DNA of 8,412 bases from DATKMS01 sp041497995. Lineage in GTDB: Bacteria > Desulfobacterota > Binatia > HRBIN30. A program made the translations under genes and the position numbers. Below, piece by piece: positions 5,990 through 8,412 of this stretch; position 1 is the first letter of the stretch, and every line of letters begins with the position of its first letter. The stretch lies in contig JBGQHM010000295.1 in NCBI GenBank assembly GCA_041497995.1, forward strand, positions 1 to 8,412, in the 5' to 3' direction. The notes beneath the pieces are model-generated. The model was given only the letters and a program-made list of their open reading frames with translations. It searched no databases and had not been told where the DNA came from.

Positions 5990-6025
5990 TCTGCGCGTTC
6001 AATGAACGACGCGGAAGGACGTACG

Positions 6026-6052
6026 GTGTCCCGCGGCAGGGCCGCCCGACAC
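6026..6052 (+). promoter_or_regulatory. Stable hairpin in the tolR-tolA gap
   Basis: GTGTC (6026-6030) pairs with GACAC (6048-6052), and GCGGC (6033-6037) with GCCGC (6041-6045) around loop AGG. A symmetric CC/CC internal loop separates the two 5-bp stems. It ends 18 bp before the tolA GTG start. No T-run follows, so it is not a standard terminator. A processing site, attenuating structure or modulator of tolA translation is possible. Confidence 0.45.
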
Positions 6053-6070
6053 GCGCGCTGGTGACACTCT

Positions 6071-7117
6071 GTGACTAACGAGTATCCGGTATCCATCGAC
6101 GGTGGTGACTGGGACCGCAGCCTGTGGTGGATGGTTCTCGCCTCGGGCGCGCTGCACCTCGTCGCGATCGGCGTGGTGCTGCTCATGCCGAAGCAGTTCA
6201 TGCATCATGCTGCGCCACTGGTATCGTATTCGGTCGATCTCGTCTCTGCGGACCGCGTTGGCGGGAGCAACGTCGTGCAAGGTGGCAAGGGGCGCGTCGA
6301 AGGTGCGCCGCTGGTCTCTGCACCGCCGCCTCCAAAGGTTGAGGCGAAACCCGAGGCGCCCAAAGTGGAGCCGCCGAAGCCGTCGCAGGAGGTTGCGAAG
6401 CCGCCTGAGCCACCGAAGGTCGAGGCGAAGCCAAAGGAAGACGAGATGGCGTTGGCGGAGAAAGCGAAGCAGCCGTCACCGCCTCCCCCGACTGCGGCCA
6501 AACCCCAGCCCTCGCCCGAAGTGAAACCGCAGCCCTCGCCGAAGGCCGTGGCGAAGGTGGAGCCGCCGAAGCCGGCACCGCAGCCAAAGGTCGACGCGAA
6601 AGCCGTGGCGGAAGCGAAGAAGGCTGCCGAGGCGAAGGCCGCCGCAGACGCCAAAGCCGCGAAGGAAGCCGCCGCTGCCAAACAACGCGACGATCGTATT
6701 GCCGCAGCCATCCATCAAGTCGAGCAGCGCAATGGTGTCCGCGGCGGCGGATTGGGAAGCAAGCCTGGCGAGCGGCCGGGCGGACCGGTCTCGGTCGGCC
6801 CTGGCGAGGGCCTGGGCGGTACGATCAAGGGCGTTGAGTACCTGCTGTACTACAACCAGCTCTTGAATCGCATCAAGCAGAGCTGGGCGTGGGCAGGGAC
6901 CGACCGTGCGTTGGAGGCGGTGGTGCGCTTCAACGTCACGGAGGGCGGTGAGGTCGTGAACGTGCGGATCACGCAGGCCAGTGGCGATGCGAGTTACGAC
7001 GCTTCTGTCGTGCGCGCCGTGCGAGCGGTCAATCCACTGCAGCCGCCCCCGGAGGCGTATCGGAAAGAGTTCAGTGACGTCGAGCTGACGTTCAGTCCGG
7101 AGCAAATGCAGCAATGA
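6071..7117 (+). CDS. tolA: Tol-Pal system protein TolA (TonB/TolA family energy transducer)
   Basis: TolA is anchored in the inner membrane, is driven by TolQR and reaches across the periplasm to the outer-membrane side. The 348-residue product has the three expected parts. A membrane anchor at about 19-40 contains the S25-x3-H29 pair that TolA and TonB use to contact their motor. A long spacer is rich in Pro, Lys and Glu to about 172 and becomes an Ala/Lys-rich helical run at 175-205, then a Gly-rich linker at 221-250. The C-terminal TonB/TolA-like domain is about 251-348. The start is GTG 6071: a stop lies in frame at 6062-6064 and the anchor follows at once; the ribosome site (GGTGA) is weak. 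Its place between tolR and tolB argues for TolA rather than TonB. Confidence 0.9.
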   Translation: MTNEYPVSIDGGDWDRSLWWMVLASGALHLVAIGVVLLMPKQFMHHAAPLVSYSVDLVSADRVGGSNVVQGGKGRVEGAPLVSAPPPPKVEAKPEAPKVEPPKPSQEVAKPPEPPKVEAKPKEDEMALAEKAKQPSPPPPTAAKPQPSPEVKPQPSPKAVAKVEPPKPAPQPKVDAKAVAEAKKAAEAKAAADAKAAKEAAAAKQRDDRIAAAIHQVEQRNGVRGGGLGSKPGERPGGPVSVGPGEGLGGTIKGVEYLLYYNQLLNRIKQSWAWAGTDRALEAVVRFNVTEGGEVVNVRITQASGDASYDASVVRAVRAVNPLQPPPEAYRKEFSDVELTFSPEQMQQ

Positions 7118-7128
7118 GTGGAGGTGGG

Positions 7129-8412
7129 ATGAATCGACTGTGGTTGCTGGCAGCAGTGGTCGCGAGCGTGCTGGTTGTCGAAGTACGGGCGAGCACGGCG
7201 CAGATGAAGGGTTCGATTTTTGGTCCGGGCACGCGCAGCTATCCCGTAGCGGTCGCACCGCTCAAGGATCTCTCCGGCCCCAAGGCCGAGGACGCGGGGC
7301 CGCGCTTTGCGGACATCGTCGGGCGCGACCTGACGTTGTCGGGATACTTCAAGATCCTTGATCGCTCCGCATACATCGAGAAGTCTGAGTCGTCCGGCTA
7401 CACCGCCGACTCCATCAACTTCGAGAGCTGGTCGGTCATCGGGGCGCTGGCATTGGTCAAGGGGGCCTATACGTTGGAGGGCGACAATCTCACGCTCGAG
7501 GTGCGGCTGTTCGATGTCTACCAACGCCGGCAGCTGGCCGGGCGTCGCTACCATGGCTCGATGAGCGAGCTGCGACGCATGGCGAACAAATTTGCCGACG
7601 AGGTCATCCAGCAATTTACCGGCGAGCGCGGCCCGTTCGACTCACGCTTTGCATTCGTGTCCACGCGCGACGGCAAGTTCAAGGAGATCTACGTGATGAG
7701 CCCCGACGAGGGCGACCTCCAGCAGATCACCAGGAACCAAACGCTCAACGTATCGCCGGCGTGGAGCCCCGATGGGCGCTCACTGCTCTACACGTCGTAC
7801 AAGCGCCGCAACCCCGACCTCTTTCTCATCGACCTGATCAGCGGGCGCGAAACACTGCTGTCGCAGCGGCCGGGGCTGAACCTGGGGGCGAAGATGTCGC
7901 CGGACGGCACCAGGATCGCGGTAACCGTCGAGGATGACGGCAATGCGGACATCGTCATTCTGGATCGCAACGGCAAAGTGGTTCGCCGGCTCACTGACAG
8001 TTGGGCGATCGACGTGTCGCCGAGCTGGTCACCCGACGGCAAGCAGATCGCCTTCTGCTCGAACCGTACGGGAGGACCACAGATCTACGTGATGAGCGCC
8101 GACGGCGGCGCGGCGCGCCGTATTACGTTCTCGGGCAACTACAACACGTCACCAGCGTGGTCACCGAAGGGTGACTTGATTGCGTACGTCAGCCGCTCCG
8201 ACGGAGGGTTCAACATCTTCACCGTCAAGGTTGACGGCGGCGAGCCGCGCCAGCTGACGCAGGCTGCGGGCAACAACGAGGACCCGAGTTGGGGGCCAGA
8301 CGGGCGCTACATGGTGTTCAGCTCGTCACGCACCGGCCGTAAGAAACTCTTCGTGACCGACTCCACCGGCTCCAGCCAGGTTCAATTGACTCATGGTGGG
8401 GGAGATGATACC
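7129..8412 (+). CDS. tolB: Tol-Pal system periplasmic protein TolB, lacking its last codons at the window edge
   Basis: TolB is a periplasmic protein that binds Pal and the TolA system and helps the outer membrane follow the septum at division. The frame gives 428 residues without a stop, close to the full family length of about 430, so only the very end is missing. A signal peptide (hydrophobic 4-18, likely cleaved around ASTAQ, 21-25) precedes the N-terminal TolB domain, about 27-165, with VAVAPLKDLSG at 40-50 and LSGYFKILDR at 70-79. From about 170 a six-bladed propeller follows, shown by repeated blade motifs such as SPAWSPDG (209-216), SPSWSPDGKQIAF (297-309), SPAWSPKGDLIAY (341-353) and DPSWGPDGRYMVF (385-397). 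GGAGG lies just before the ATG, 11 bp after tolA. A pal gene would be expected next. Confidence 0.95.
   Translation, partial: MNRLWLLAAVVASVLVVEVRASTAQMKGSIFGPGTRSYPVAVAPLKDLSGPKAEDAGPRFADIVGRDLTLSGYFKILDRSAYIEKSESSGYTADSINFESWSVIGALALVKGAYTLEGDNLTLEVRLFDVYQRRQLAGRRYHGSMSELRRMANKFADEVIQQFTGERGPFDSRFAFVSTRDGKFKEIYVMSPDEGDLQQITRNQTLNVSPAWSPDGRSLLYTSYKRRNPDLFLIDLISGRETLLSQRPGLNLGAKMSPDGTRIAVTVEDDGNADIVILDRNGKVVRRLTDSWAIDVSPSWSPDGKQIAFCSNRTGGPQIYVMSADGGAARRITFSGNYNTSPAWSPKGDLIAYVSRSDGGFNIFTVKVDGGEPRQLTQAAGNNEDPSWGPDGRYMVFSSSRTGRKKLFVTDSTGSSQVQLTHGGGDDT

Noticed and set aside
6002..6064. 20-codon plus-strand ORF between tolR and tolA, possible leader peptide
   Set aside because: There is no Shine-Dalgarno before its ATG and its composition is dictated by the GC-rich hairpin; no sign of attenuation.
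6205..6711. Minus-strand ORF rich in Ala, Ser, Phe and Gly opposite tolA
   Set aside because: It is the antisense of the repetitive Pro/Lys/Ala codons of the TolA spacer.

Overview
The window is high-GC bacterial chromosome made of two very different parts. From about position 1125 rightward it is compact housekeeping DNA with unbroken genes. From 1 to about 1120 it is accessory DNA in decay. The gene content (gap-pgk-tpiA-secG next to tolQRAB) indicates a Gram-negative, diderm bacterium. The long Pro/Ala-rich tail on SecG, the codon usage and the TolA architecture would suit a deltaproteobacterial-type lineage (Desulfobacterota, Myxococcota, Binatota or similar). That placement is an inference; no marker here fixes it.

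Layout. 3-83 (+) is a fragment of an IS21-type IstB ATPase. 13-657 (-) is the N-terminal part of a TOTE-type archaeo-eukaryotic primase gene, cut off where it meets the istB fragment. It is also frameshifted near its start by a 31-bp duplication/insertion (624-664). 740-990 holds no gene I can name. 991-1014 is an imperfect second copy of the 3' end of the tRNA gene. 1125-1208 (-) is a complete tRNA-Leu(GAG). 1214-1260 is a short repeat flanked by 10-bp direct repeats. On the minus strand, 4680 down to 1276 carries gap, pgk, tpiA and secG in transcription order, with the tRNA-Leu behind them. On the plus strand, 4819 to the window end carries tolQ, tolR, tolA and tolB, with tolB lacking only its last few codons. 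The two operons diverge from a 138-bp region, 4681-4818.

How the genes work together. gap, pgk and tpiA encode three consecutive lower-glycolysis enzymes, with spacings from a 4-bp overlap to 12 bp, which suggests translational coupling. secG, 7 bp behind tpiA, supplies a small subunit of the Sec translocon. The Tol genes build the inner-membrane proton channel (TolQ, TolR), the periplasm-spanning TolA and the periplasmic TolB propeller, which maintain the outer membrane during division.

No intact novel system is present. The most interesting material is the accessory side: a tRNA-Leu locus that appears to have been an integration site, with an att-like duplicate, two short inserts each flanked by exact 10-bp direct repeats, and a broken defence-type primase whose reading frame and coiled coil are restored if one insert is removed.
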